Assembly (NCBI RefSeq): GCF_014189505.1
Contig: NZ_CP050301.1
Span: forward strand, 1,371,501-1,435,500
Length of the DNA: 64,000 nucleotides
DNA from: Phyllobacterium sp. 628
Lineage (GTDB): Bacteria; Pseudomonadota; Alphaproteobacteria; Rhizobiales; Rhizobiaceae
Reading direction: 5' to 3'
A program made the translations under genes and the position numbers. Below the pieces are notes generated by a model that was not told the origin of the DNA, made no database searches, and was given only the letters and a program-made list of their open reading frames with translations. Position 1 is the stretch's first letter; every line of letters starts with the position of its first letter. Positions 57,013 through 64,000 of the stretch are shown piece by piece.

Positions 57013-57969
57013 TCACCAGCCCGGCACGAGTTCTGTGGAGCGCACCTGCCGCAGGCGCTGATTTACCAGCGCCGGTACCTGTGACTGTATCATGCTGACG
57101 GGAGTGGGCATGGACAGGTTGTCAAGGCTTTCGACAATATGCTGTGCCAATGCGTCCACAATGGCTGACGGCTTGGTATGTCCACGCATGATGCCGATGC
57201 CGAACTCGGGCAAGCGGCCAAACCCATCCGCTTCTGTGAGAACGCGCATACCCGGGCGTAGGGCGCATTCCGGCAGGATTGACACTGCAAGGCCTGCCAG
57301 CACCGCAGCTGCAAGAACAGTGGCCGACCAACTGGTAAACAGAATGCGATAATCATGATGCATGGTGTCGAGCACGTCGATTGCTGCAGCACGCCAGATG
57401 CAGGTCGGGCGGCCAACGGCGAGCGGCAGAACCTTTTCCTCATGCACCGTGTGATGGGCTGACGTCACCCAAAGCAGCTGTTCGCTACGCACCACTTCCG
57501 AGCGGCGCATATCATCGCATTGCGTCACCAGCGCCAGATCAAGCTGACCCTTGCGGATCATTTCATCCAGATTGACAGTGGGTTCACAGACAACAGAAAG
57601 CTCGACGCGAGGATTGGAGCGGGAAAAGCGCGCCATGATCTCAGGCAGGAAACGATCGGCATAATCATCAGGGGTGCCGATACGGATATGCCCCTGCAAT
57701 TGCGTGTCATCAAAAGCGGCGATTGTTTCACCGTTGAGCTGCATCATGCGGCGGGCATAGGCCAAGAGGCGCTCGCCATCTTCAGTCAGTTTGTTGGTGC
57801 GCCCGTCGCGCTCGAAGAGTGCCTTGGATACCCGCTCTTCCAATCGTCGCATCTGCATGGAAACCGCTGACTGCGTCTTGTTGACCGCATCGGCGGCTCT
57901 GGTGAAGCTGCCGCTGTCGGCAATGGCGATAAATGTCTGCAATTGGTCGAGATCAAGTGGTGCATTCAT
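57013..57969 (-). CDS. LysR-family transcriptional regulator
   Basis: The 318-residue LTTR has an N-terminal winged helix (about 3-62: LQTFIAIADSGSFTRAADAVNKTQSAVSMQMRRLE split across the HTH) and a C-terminal LysR substrate-binding domain (about 90-295, with HIRIGTPDDYADRFLPEIM). It usually autoregulates and acts on a divergent gene; the DUF1127 gene lies divergently 204 bp away, making it a candidate target. Effector unknown. Confidence 0.93.
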   Translation of the reverse strand: MNAPLDLDQLQTFIAIADSGSFTRAADAVNKTQSAVSMQMRRLEERVSKALFERDGRTNKLTEDGERLLAYARRMMQLNGETIAAFDDTQLQGHIRIGTPDDYADRFLPEIMARFSRSNPRVELSVVCEPTVNLDEMIRKGQLDLALVTQCDDMRRSEVVRSEQLLWVTSAHHTVHEEKVLPLAVGRPTCIWRAAAIDVLDTMHHDYRILFTSWSATVLAAAVLAGLAVSILPECALRPGMRVLTEADGFGRLPEFGIGIMRGHTKPSAIVDALAQHIVESLDNLSMPTPVSMIQSQVPALVNQRLRQVRSTELVPGW

Positions 57970-58173
57970 GGCTTTGCTCCCGGATCATTCGATCCATCAC
58001 TATTATTGAAGCTTTATATGAAAAACATTCGTTTGAATAATCAATTTTTATGGATCATTCTACAGATGTTCAGGAAACGCTGGTTCTAAACGAGCCCAAG
58101 CGTGATGCGTAGAAAATGGTTTCTACAAAATTCAACCCTTCTTGATCAGCGCCATTCATAAAGGAGTAGGGCG

Positions 58174-58461
58174 ATGACGACGACAACGAGAACGACTGAA
58201 GTAACTGGATTTGTACCCGCGATCACATCCGCGCTGGTGCAGGCTGCTGGCTTTGTCACCCGAATGATCGTCGCCCGTCGCAATCGCAAATCGATTTTGA
58301 GCCTCGGCGAGTGGAACGATCAAATGCTGCATGACATCGGTGTCACGCGCGGTGATCTGCATGCTGCCCTTGGCACCTCGCTGCTTGACGATCCAAGCGA
58401 AAGACTGGGCGCATTGGCCGACGTAAGGGCCCGTGTCCGCGCAGCACGCTCGATCAGCTAA
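58174..58461 (+). CDS. DUF1127 domain protein
   Basis: The 95-residue protein ends its middle section with the DUF1127 signature RKSILSLGEWNDQMLHDIGV followed by TRGDLHAAL (about residues 39-68). Small arginine-rich DUF1127 proteins bind RNA and act in phosphate, carbon and stress responses; in Rhodobacter, CcaF1 modulates sRNA maturation and turnover. AAGGAGTAGGGC precedes the ATG. A structured RNA with a CCCCUCCC loop and a terminator follows, as in the Rhodobacter ccaF1-CcsR locus. Confidence 0.9.
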   Translation: MTTTTRTTEVTGFVPAITSALVQAAGFVTRMIVARRNRKSILSLGEWNDQMLHDIGVTRGDLHAALGTSLLDDPSERLGALADVRARVRAARSIS

Positions 58462-58469
58462 GCATCGAT

Positions 58470-58562
58470 TGAAGAGTTAGCAGGCGTCCCATTCACGTCG
58501 GAATCCCCTCCCGACGCCCCGCCTGCCCACTGCCCGGCCTTACGGCCGGGCTTTTTCTTTCT
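58470..58562 (+). ncRNA. Candidate CcsR-like RNA in the 3' region of the DUF1127 gene
   Basis: An outer stem GCAGGCG/CGCCTGC (58480-58486 with 58520-58526) encloses an inner hairpin CGTCGG/CCGACG (58496-58501 with 58511-58516) whose loop region exposes CCCCUCCC. The terminator follows. Position downstream of a DUF1127 gene and the C-rich loop recall the Rhodobacter CcsR ('cuckoo') sRNAs, which are processed from the 3' region of ccaF1 mRNA. The loop motif is one base off the canonical CUYCCUCC. Confidence 0.5.
58532..58562 (+). terminator. Rho-independent terminator of the DUF1127 transcript
   Basis: GCCCGGCC (58532-58539) pairs with GGCCGGGC (58544-58551) around TTAC and is followed by TTTTTCTTTC. 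Confidence 0.9.
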
Positions 58563-58567
58563 AATGG

Positions 58568-59551
58568 CTATTTGTTGCGGTCCATCCCTTTCAGGTATTG
58601 GTCGAATATGGATTCAACACCCTTCTGATATTGTTCGCTGGTCTTGCGTCCGGTTTCGAACATCTGGCCAAAGACATCCTTGAACGGATTGTCAGGCGTT
58701 GAAGGGGCGGCAGCCGGTTCTTCGGGCCGCTGCGGCTTTGCTTGAGGTTCAGGGGCGGACTGTTGCTGTGCACCGCCGCCGAGCATTTCTCCGAAGATCT
58801 TGCCGAATGGATTATCTCCAAACGGGTTCTGTGCCTGGGCATTGCCTCCGGTCTGCTGCCCTTGTGGTGCTGCTCCACCGGGAAAACCACCCCGTGTCAT
58901 TTGCTCCAAAATCTGGCCCAAGGGGTTGTTACCCCAAGGGTTGGCTTGTCCTTGTGGCTGTTGTTGTCCGCCACCGGCACCGCCCAACATGCCTTCCAGA
59001 ATCTGTCCCCACGGGTTATTGCCAGCCTGCTGGTTCGGCGCAGTCTGACCGCCAATACCGCCGCCTTGCCGCATCATCTGTTCTATCAGATCACCGATGA
59101 CATTGCCGCCCCCGAGACCGGCTGCAGCAAACTGGCCGGTGGATTTCTTGTAAAGCCCGCCCATCATCATCGAGGCCAGAACCGGCAGCATCTGTTGCAG
59201 CGTGCTTACTGCAATCCCGGTCATCCGTGCTGCATGGTCGGCAACCGCCCGCGACAGTTCTTTCGAACCGAAGAGATTGTTCAAAATGGCATTGCCGTCG
59301 GCAATTCCGGCCGGATTGAAAGCGGCCTGCGGATTATCAAAATAGTTGACGTGTTGGCCGGAAGACAGCGCTTGAATGAATGCGCCGACGCCCATCGGAT
59401 CAGCGGTATTGCGCTGCAAGCCCTGTGAAAAGGCAGGCATCAGTGCTTCGATTGCGGCAATCGTCTGTTGTTGCGAGAGTTGAAACTGCCGGGACAGAGC
59501 TTCGACAGCCTGCCCGCCTTGTCCCTTCAGGAACATGTCTACAAGATTCAT
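58568..59551 (-). CDS. DUF937 domain protein
   Basis: The 327-residue cytoplasmic protein has an N-terminal DUF937 domain (about 1-145: FLKGQGGQAVEALSRQFQLS, FGSKELSRAVADHAARMTG, MLPVLASMMMGGLYKK). A long Gly/Gln/Asn/Pro-rich low-complexity part (about 150-285, with repeats of NPWGQILE, NPLGQILE and NPFGKIFGE) follows, then a charged helical tail. The repeated N-P-[WLF]-G-x-I motif is an internal repeat of unknown function. No enzyme motif is visible. Confidence 0.88.
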   Translation of the reverse strand: MNLVDMFLKGQGGQAVEALSRQFQLSQQQTIAAIEALMPAFSQGLQRNTADPMGVGAFIQALSSGQHVNYFDNPQAAFNPAGIADGNAILNNLFGSKELSRAVADHAARMTGIAVSTLQQMLPVLASMMMGGLYKKSTGQFAAAGLGGGNVIGDLIEQMMRQGGGIGGQTAPNQQAGNNPWGQILEGMLGGAGGGQQQPQGQANPWGNNPLGQILEQMTRGGFPGGAAPQGQQTGGNAQAQNPFGDNPFGKIFGEMLGGGAQQQSAPEPQAKPQRPEEPAAAPSTPDNPFKDVFGQMFETGRKTSEQYQKGVESIFDQYLKGMDRNK

Positions 59552-59664
59552 GGCGCCGATCCTCCTTCGGGCTGATGCACAAGGGAAGACTAGCGCCGCA
59601 AAGGCATGAAGTTCAATCTTTTTATCAGCTTAGAGTGTGAGAGTGCATTGACTGCACAACGATT

Positions 59665-59794
59665 GTGCGTGGTTCGACAAGCTCACCATCAGGGAAAGTG
59701 AGGATTGCAGGGAGTTATATTCTGCAATATTTCTGGTCAGCCTTACAGCACCACTCTCCCTCCTGGTGAGCTTGTCGAACCACGAACCACGCAC
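59665..59794. repeat. Palindromic intergenic repeat, copy 3
   Basis: Arms start GTGCGTGGTTCGACAAGCTC (59665) and end at GCAC (59794). The arms differ from copies 1 and 2 by a few bases, and the right arm contains a small tandem duplication (AACCACG twice, near 59778-59791). The centre is closely similar to copy 1. It starts 31 bp downstream of the purC stop. Confidence 0.85.
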
Positions 59795-59825
59795 GATATT
59801 ACTGCAGTGGACCCGATCGCCAATC

Positions 59826-60764
59826 CTAAAAATACTTCGCCAGATTCTTCCGAATCCGCTGCAACGGATCAACCGATGCATCGCCCGGCACGAAAGTCTC
59901 ACCCGTGATTGTCTCATAGGCGTGGATATAGACTTTGGTGGTGGCGTCGATCACGTCTTGAGGAATTTCCGGAATGTCATCCTTGTACGGATCACAGCGT
60001 TCAACCACCCAGTTGCGCACGAAATCCTTGTCGAAGCTGACCGGGCGCTTGCCCGCTTCATAGCTGTCGGCAAACCAGTAACGGCTGGAATCTGGCGTAT
60101 GGATTTCATCGGCCAGAACAATGTTGCCATCGGCATCGGTGCCGAATTCATACTTGGTATCAGCCAGAATGAGACCGCGGCTCGCGGCAATTTCCTGGCC
60201 GCGCGCAAAGAGTTTCAGCGCATAGCCGGAAACAGTCTCCCATTGTTTTTTGGTCAGCAGCTTCTGGCTGAGAATTTCATCTGCAGTCAAAGGCTCGTCA
60301 TGGCCGCCATCGAACGCCTTCGAGGTCGGTGTGATGATCGGTGCCGGGAGCTTTTCATTGTCTTTGAGGCCATCGGGAAACGTCGTGCCGTACATTGCGC
60401 GCTTACCCGTCTTGTAAAGTGTCAGGATGGACGTACCGGTTGTTCCTGCGAGATAGCCACGAACGATGATTTCCACGGGAAGAATATCAAGCCTGCGGGC
60501 AACAACAACGTTCGGGTCCGGATATTCGAGCACATGATTCGGGCAAATATCTTTGGTTTGTTCGAACTGGAACCGTGCCGTCTGCGTGAGCACTTCACCT
60601 TTCAGCGGAATGCAGGCCAATATGCGATCAAACGCGCTGATACGGTCTGTTGCAATAATGATGCGCCGACTATCCGGCAGGTCATAGTTCTCCCGGACCT
60701 TGCCACGGTAATAGTTCGGCAGCTCGGGGATGAAAGCTTCGGTCAGTGCTTTGTGAGTGGGCAT
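59826..60764 (-). CDS. purC: Phosphoribosylaminoimidazole-succinocarboxamide synthase
   Basis: PurC (312 residues) ligates aspartate to CAIR with ATP in purine synthesis. The ATP-binding [20 protein letters not shown] near the N-terminus, [15 protein letters not shown] and [11 protein letters not shown] are the SAICAR-synthetase signatures. The length matches the eukaryote-like, longer PurC form found in rhizobia. ATG 60764 was chosen over 60803. It is monocistronic, and a palindromic repeat follows the stop. Confidence 0.96.
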   Translation of the reverse strand: MPTHKALTEAFIPELPNYYRGKVRENYDLPDSRRIIIATDRISAFDRILACIPLKGEVLTQTARFQFEQTKDICPNHVLEYPDPNVVVARRLDILPVEIIVRGYLAGTTGTSILTLYKTGKRAMYGTTFPDGLKDNEKLPAPIITPTSKAFDGGHDEPLTADEILSQKLLTKKQWETVSGYALKLFARGQEIAASRGLILADTKYEFGTDADGNIVLADEIHTPDSSRYWFADSYEAGKRPVSFDKDFVRNWVVERCDPYKDDIPEIPQDVIDATTKVYIHAYETITGETFVPGDASVDPLQRIRKNLAKYF

Positions 60765-60838
60765 GGTGTGAAGAATCCGCGTCAGACAATCTAACTTTCG
60801 CATAACACATAAGTCAGTAAACGGGAGTCAAAATCGAC

Positions 60839-61582
60839 CTAGCGGCCACCGGTTACATCCAGATGAGCACCGGTGACATAGGATGCTGCATCACTGAGCA
60901 GCCACACGATGGATTCGCCGATTTCATCGGCCGTTCCTGGACGGCCCAGCGGCGCTGTCACGCCAAGACGTTGCGCCCGGTCCGGTTGGCCGCCACTGGC
61001 ATGGATGTCGGTCTCGATCAGTCCGGGGCGCACGGCATTGACGCGGATGCCTTCGGGGCCGGCTTCCTTGGAGAGCCCAATTGTGAGCGTGTCCATCGCA
61101 CCCTTCGATCCGGCATAGTCGACATATTCAGATGGCCCGCCGAGGCGCGCTGCTGCCGATGACAGGATGACAATTGATCCGCCCTTGCCGCCGCGAGAAC
61201 GTGCCATGCGGCGAACGCCTTCGCGGGCGCAGAGATAAGCGCCGAGAATATTGACATCAAACATGCGCCCCATGCGATCAGCGTCCATATCCATGAGCTT
61301 GGACGCGGGCGCGACGATACCGGCATTGACGACAAGCCCGTCCAGCGTGCCGAGCTCATCGGCCTGTTTAAACATGGAAATGACGTCGGCTTCGCTGGCC
61401 ACATCGCCCTGAATCGCCTTGGCTTTGCCGCCTGCAGCGATAATTGCCGCAACCACTTCATCAGCCGCTGTCTTATTGCCCACATAATTGACGCCAACTG
61501 ACCAGCCCCGTTGTCCCGCAAGAATGGCTGCGGCACGGCCTATGCCACGGCTTGCGCCGGTGATCAGGATGGTCTTGGTCAT
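60839..61582 (-). CDS. Short-chain dehydrogenase/reductase
   Basis: The 247-residue SDR has TGASRGIGRAA (residues 8-18), NAG near 87 and a catalytic Tyr/Lys in DYAGSKGAMD. It resembles YgfF-like glucose-1-dehydrogenase/oxidoreductases. Substrate unknown. It follows gshA by 11 bp with a GAGGAAAC ribosome site, so the two are probably one operon; a role in reactive aldehyde or redox metabolism alongside glutathione is a guess. Confidence 0.9.
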   Translation of the reverse strand: MTKTILITGASRGIGRAAAILAGQRGWSVGVNYVGNKTAADEVVAAIIAAGGKAKAIQGDVASEADVISMFKQADELGTLDGLVVNAGIVAPASKLMDMDADRMGRMFDVNILGAYLCAREGVRRMARSRGGKGGSIVILSSAAARLGGPSEYVDYAGSKGAMDTLTIGLSKEAGPEGIRVNAVRPGLIETDIHASGGQPDRAQRLGVTAPLGRPGTADEIGESIVWLLSDAASYVTGAHLDVTGGR

Positions 61583-61593
61583 ACGTGTTTCCT

Positions 61594-62967
61594 CTAGTAG
61601 GCATACTCCAGAAAGGCCGGTTCCACTGAACCGCCCCAGACGGTGTTATACTGACTCAGCATCTGTTCGGCCGAGGTTGTGCCACGGGCAATAACTTCCT
61701 CAAGTGAGGCCAGATAGTGGGTCTCGTCGAAACCTTCGCTGTTGAGCAAAGCGCGGTTCTTGAGTCCAAGCCGCGAAATTGCCAGCACATCGCGCGCAAT
61801 GTCATGCACCGAGCGGTTGCGCAACGTGGCGCGCAGGCCTTTTGCCGGTACGTCGTCGCGCAAAGCTTGTACTTCTTCGTAGGTCCAATCGCGGGTCAAT
61901 GCTTCGGCAGCGTTCAAAGCTTCGGCATCGTAGAGAATGCCAACCCAGAATGCGGGCAGGGCGCAGATACGCCGCCATGGACCGCCATCGGCACCGCGCA
62001 TTTCAAGGAAGCGCTTCAACCGGACTTCCGGGAAAAGCGTCGAAAGGTGGTTGGTCCAGTCGCCCATATTGGGCGTGCCTTCTGGAATGGAATCTTTCAG
62101 CGCGCCGTTCATGAACTGGCGGAAGGTCACATGAGTGCAGTCATGGTAGCGGCCATGGCGCAGCACGAAATACATTGGGACATCGAGTGCCCATTCGACA
62201 TAGTCGGCAAAACCGAAATTTTCATTGAAAATGAAGGGCAGAACGCCGGAGCGATTATTGTCCGTATCGCGCCAGATTTCTGAGCGCCAGGAGAGCAGAC
62301 CATTGGGCTTGCCCTCGGTAAATGGCGACATGGCAAACAGGGCGGTGGCGATGGACTGCAGTTTCACGGAGACCTGCATCTTGCGGCGCATGTCGGTTTC
62401 CGAAGCAAAGTCGAGATTCACCTGAATGGTACAGGTGCGATACATCATGTTCAGACCATCCTTGCCAACTTTCGGCATGTAGTTAGACATGATGTTATAG
62501 CGCGATTTCGGCATACGTGGCGTTTCGGCCAGCGTCCATTTCGGACTGCCACCGAGGCCGAGAAAGCGGATGCCAAGCGGCTCGGCTATTTCGCGCACCT
62601 GCGCCAGATGCGCGTTGGTTTCTCGGCAGGTCTGGTGGATGGTGGAGAGCGGCGCGCCTGATAGTTCGAACTGTCCGCCCGGCTCAAGCGAGATCGCGCC
62701 CTGACCGGTTGGCTCAACCAGACCAATAATATTGCCTTCATCGATGATTGGCTCCCAGCCCAGCTTGGACTGCATGCCTTCAAGAATGGCCCGGATGCCA
62801 CGGGGACCATCATAGGGTACCGGGCTGTGGTCTTCGGTATAGAACGGGAATTTTTCGTGCTCTGTGCCGATGCGCCATGCGGATTGCGGCTTTGAGCCCT
62901 GGTCAAGATAGGTTGCCAGTTCTTCGGTGCCGGAAAGGGGCGTCTCGTCTGTTGTATCGCGCGCCAT
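61594..62967 (-). CDS. gshA: Glutamate-cysteine ligase (plant/rhizobial type)
   Basis: The 457-residue enzyme makes gamma-glutamylcysteine, the first step of glutathione synthesis. It belongs to the plant-type class: WRIGTEHEKFPFY, GQFELSGAPLSTIHQTC and MYRTCTIQVNLDFASE are conserved, and the cysteines that form the redox switch of the plant enzyme lie in similar regions. GGGGAAGC before ATG 62967 fixes the start. gshB is not in the window. Confidence 0.95.
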   Translation of the reverse strand: MARDTTDETPLSGTEELATYLDQGSKPQSAWRIGTEHEKFPFYTEDHSPVPYDGPRGIRAILEGMQSKLGWEPIIDEGNIIGLVEPTGQGAISLEPGGQFELSGAPLSTIHQTCRETNAHLAQVREIAEPLGIRFLGLGGSPKWTLAETPRMPKSRYNIMSNYMPKVGKDGLNMMYRTCTIQVNLDFASETDMRRKMQVSVKLQSIATALFAMSPFTEGKPNGLLSWRSEIWRDTDNNRSGVLPFIFNENFGFADYVEWALDVPMYFVLRHGRYHDCTHVTFRQFMNGALKDSIPEGTPNMGDWTNHLSTLFPEVRLKRFLEMRGADGGPWRRICALPAFWVGILYDAEALNAAEALTRDWTYEEVQALRDDVPAKGLRATLRNRSVHDIARDVLAISRLGLKNRALLNSEGFDETHYLASLEEVIARGTTSAEQMLSQYNTVWGGSVEPAFLEYAY

Positions 62968-63074
62968 GGATGGTGCTTCCCCACTAGAATTATCGTGCTT
63001 GTGGCGTGATTGGCTGTTTTCGGAAACGAGCGCAAGCAAATTTCGCTGATGCACTCATCAAGAGAATTTGTATC

Positions 63075-63809
63075 TCACCAATCGCCGATCGTCGCCTGAA
63101 CAAGAGCGAGTGCGGCAACGGCGGCGGTATCGGCGCGCAGGATGCGTTGGCCGAGTGGAATAGCAGTCACAAATGGCAGTTTGCGCAAGGTTTCGCGCTC
63201 AGCGTCCGAGAAGCCGCCTTCTGGTCCAATGAGCACGCCGAGCGGCCCGCGCGGCAGGCTTTGTAACAGCGGCAGGGGATTATGGGTATCATGACCTTCG
63301 TCGCAGAAAATCAGGCGGCGGTTTGAGTCCCAGCCTTCCAGTAACTTTTCCAGTTTGACCGGCTCCCGCGTCGTGGGAATGGCCAGAACCCCGCATTGTT
63401 CCGCCGCTTCAATGGCATTGGCTTCGATTCGATCGATCCCGATGCGTGACACCTGCGTGTGCTGGGTGATGACCGGCTGCAAGACGCCTGCACCCATTTC
63501 GACAGCTTTCTGTACGAGATAATCGAGCCGTCCCTGCTTCAGCGGAGCAAAGCAATAAAGCAGATCAGGCGACATGGGCTGTTCGCGTGTCTGTTCCAGC
63601 GGTTCAAGTGCCAGCTTCTTCTTGCTTTCAAAGCGCAGCGCAGCCCGCCATTCGCCGTCACGACCGTTGAAGGCGAGAATTTCATCCCCTTCCTTCATCC
63701 GCAGGACATTGGCGAGATAATTGACCGCTTCAGCAGGCGCTTCAGCCCGCTTTCCCGCTGACAGATCCGCCGTAATATAAAGCCGTTGCATCTTGTAATT
63801 TGCGCGCAT
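63075..63809 (-). CDS. rsmE: 16S rRNA (uracil1498-N3)-methyltransferase
   Basis: RsmE (244 residues) methylates U1498 of 16S rRNA. An N-terminal PUA-like domain ([12 protein letters not shown] onward) is followed by a SPOUT deep-trefoil-knot domain with [14 protein letters not shown] and [18 protein letters not shown], which binds AdoMet. The start at 63809 matches the conserved family N-terminus; the frame extending to 63845 adds a leader without homology. It is 107 bp upstream of gshA on the same strand. Confidence 0.95.
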   Translation of the reverse strand: MRANYKMQRLYITADLSAGKRAEAPAEAVNYLANVLRMKEGDEILAFNGRDGEWRAALRFESKKKLALEPLEQTREQPMSPDLLYCFAPLKQGRLDYLVQKAVEMGAGVLQPVITQHTQVSRIGIDRIEANAIEAAEQCGVLAIPTTREPVKLEKLLEGWDSNRRLIFCDEGHDTHNPLPLLQSLPRGPLGVLIGPEGGFSDAERETLRKLPFVTAIPLGQRILRADTAAVAALALVQATIGDW

Positions 63810-63857
63810 GGAAAACCGATGCCAGAGACCGGGTGGAAAGGTCAAGTACAGGATGTT

Positions 63858-64000
63858 TCATCCCAGCGGCGGCAAACGCCTTTTGATCGTTGATGCCTTG
63901 ACAATGGACGTGTTGGTTTCTGCCTTTTCCGCCAGCCGGTCCAGCAACTTGTCGAGCTGTTCCATGGTGCGGAAATGGATCTTGCCGATAAAGCAGTCGT
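63858..64000 (-). CDS. Probable Lrp/AsnC-family regulator, C-terminal fragment (runs off the right edge)
   Basis: On the minus strand an open frame enters from the edge and stops at 63858. The visible 46 residues contain DCFIGKIHFRTMEQLD and NTSIVKASTIKRRLP, which fit the AsnC/Lrp ligand-binding (RAM) domain: a beta-alpha-beta unit ending in the T-S-I-V strand and a KRRLPP tail. The start and DNA-binding domain lie outside the window. It ends 48 bp before the rsmE start. Confidence 0.55.
   Translation of the reverse strand, partial: DCFIGKIHFRTMEQLDKLLDRLAEKAETNTSIVKASTIKRRLPPLG

Overview
The window is a chromosomal segment of an alphaproteobacterium of the order Hyphomicrobiales (Rhizobiales), most likely near Phyllobacterium, Brucella/Ochrobactrum or Mesorhizobium. 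The evidence is a PdhS-type cell-cycle kinase, a phasin_2 granule protein, a UPF0314/DUF2585 membrane protein, a plant-type glutamate-cysteine ligase, a complete Entner-Doudoroff operon and a tRNA-His with A73 and no G-1. Species cannot be fixed from the sequence alone. Almost everything is core or near-core metabolism. The exceptions are the AT-richer left edge (an Stf0 sulfotransferase fragment) and AT-rich intergenic DNA near 6.2-6.5 kb.

Layout. 0-7.9 kb: sulfotransferase fragment, MipA/OmpV porin, amidase, Dabb protein plus glycerate 2-kinase, a small lipoprotein, a predicted sRNA on the minus strand, two small orphan genes and a luciferase-like monooxygenase. 7.9-13.5 kb: urease cluster ureD-A-B-C-E-F-G on the minus strand, interrupted between ureB and ureC by an opposite-strand secreted-protein gene. 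13.6-20.1 kb: proC, a kinase-less polysaccharide co-polymerase, and a one-carbon group (lone soxB, folD, GbdR-like regulator). 20.1-24.1 kb: zwf-pgl-edd. 24.3-31.4 kb: aldehyde dehydrogenase with an SDR, a second SDR, a Pit phosphate transporter, and a FabH-like synthase coupled to a permuted NlpC/P60-type hydrolase.

31.4-43.1 kb has a polyamine and C2 theme: puuB and puuA (putrescine breakdown), aceA (isocitrate lyase) divergent from a RamB-like regulator, an EamA permease and potFGHI (putrescine uptake). 43.1-50.2 kb: AsmA protein, PdhS kinase with a CtrA box upstream, phasin with a predicted sRNA just downstream, tRNA-His and a GNAT acetyltransferase. 50.4-53.5 kb: a response regulator-kinase-binding protein operon without a permease. 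53.5-64 kb: phytase-like esterase, xseA, DUF2585, LysR regulator, a DUF1127 gene with a structured 3' region, DUF937, purC, SDR, gshA, rsmE and the tail of a probable AsnC/Lrp regulator.

The least expected signals are non-coding. Three loci (5.46-5.60 kb minus; 49.36-49.50 kb plus; 58.47-58.56 kb plus) form hairpins whose loops expose CCUCCUCCC-like anti-Shine-Dalgarno motifs, as in the alpha-r14 and CcsR ('cuckoo') sRNA families. One follows the phasin gene and one follows the DUF1127 gene. Paired TGC-N3-GCA sites, resembling the PHB regulator PhaR operator, lie upstream of the first sRNA, upstream of the phasin and upstream of the amidase. Together these suggest that carbon-storage control and sRNA control are linked. 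A three-copy palindromic repeat family sits 17-35 bp downstream of stop codons.
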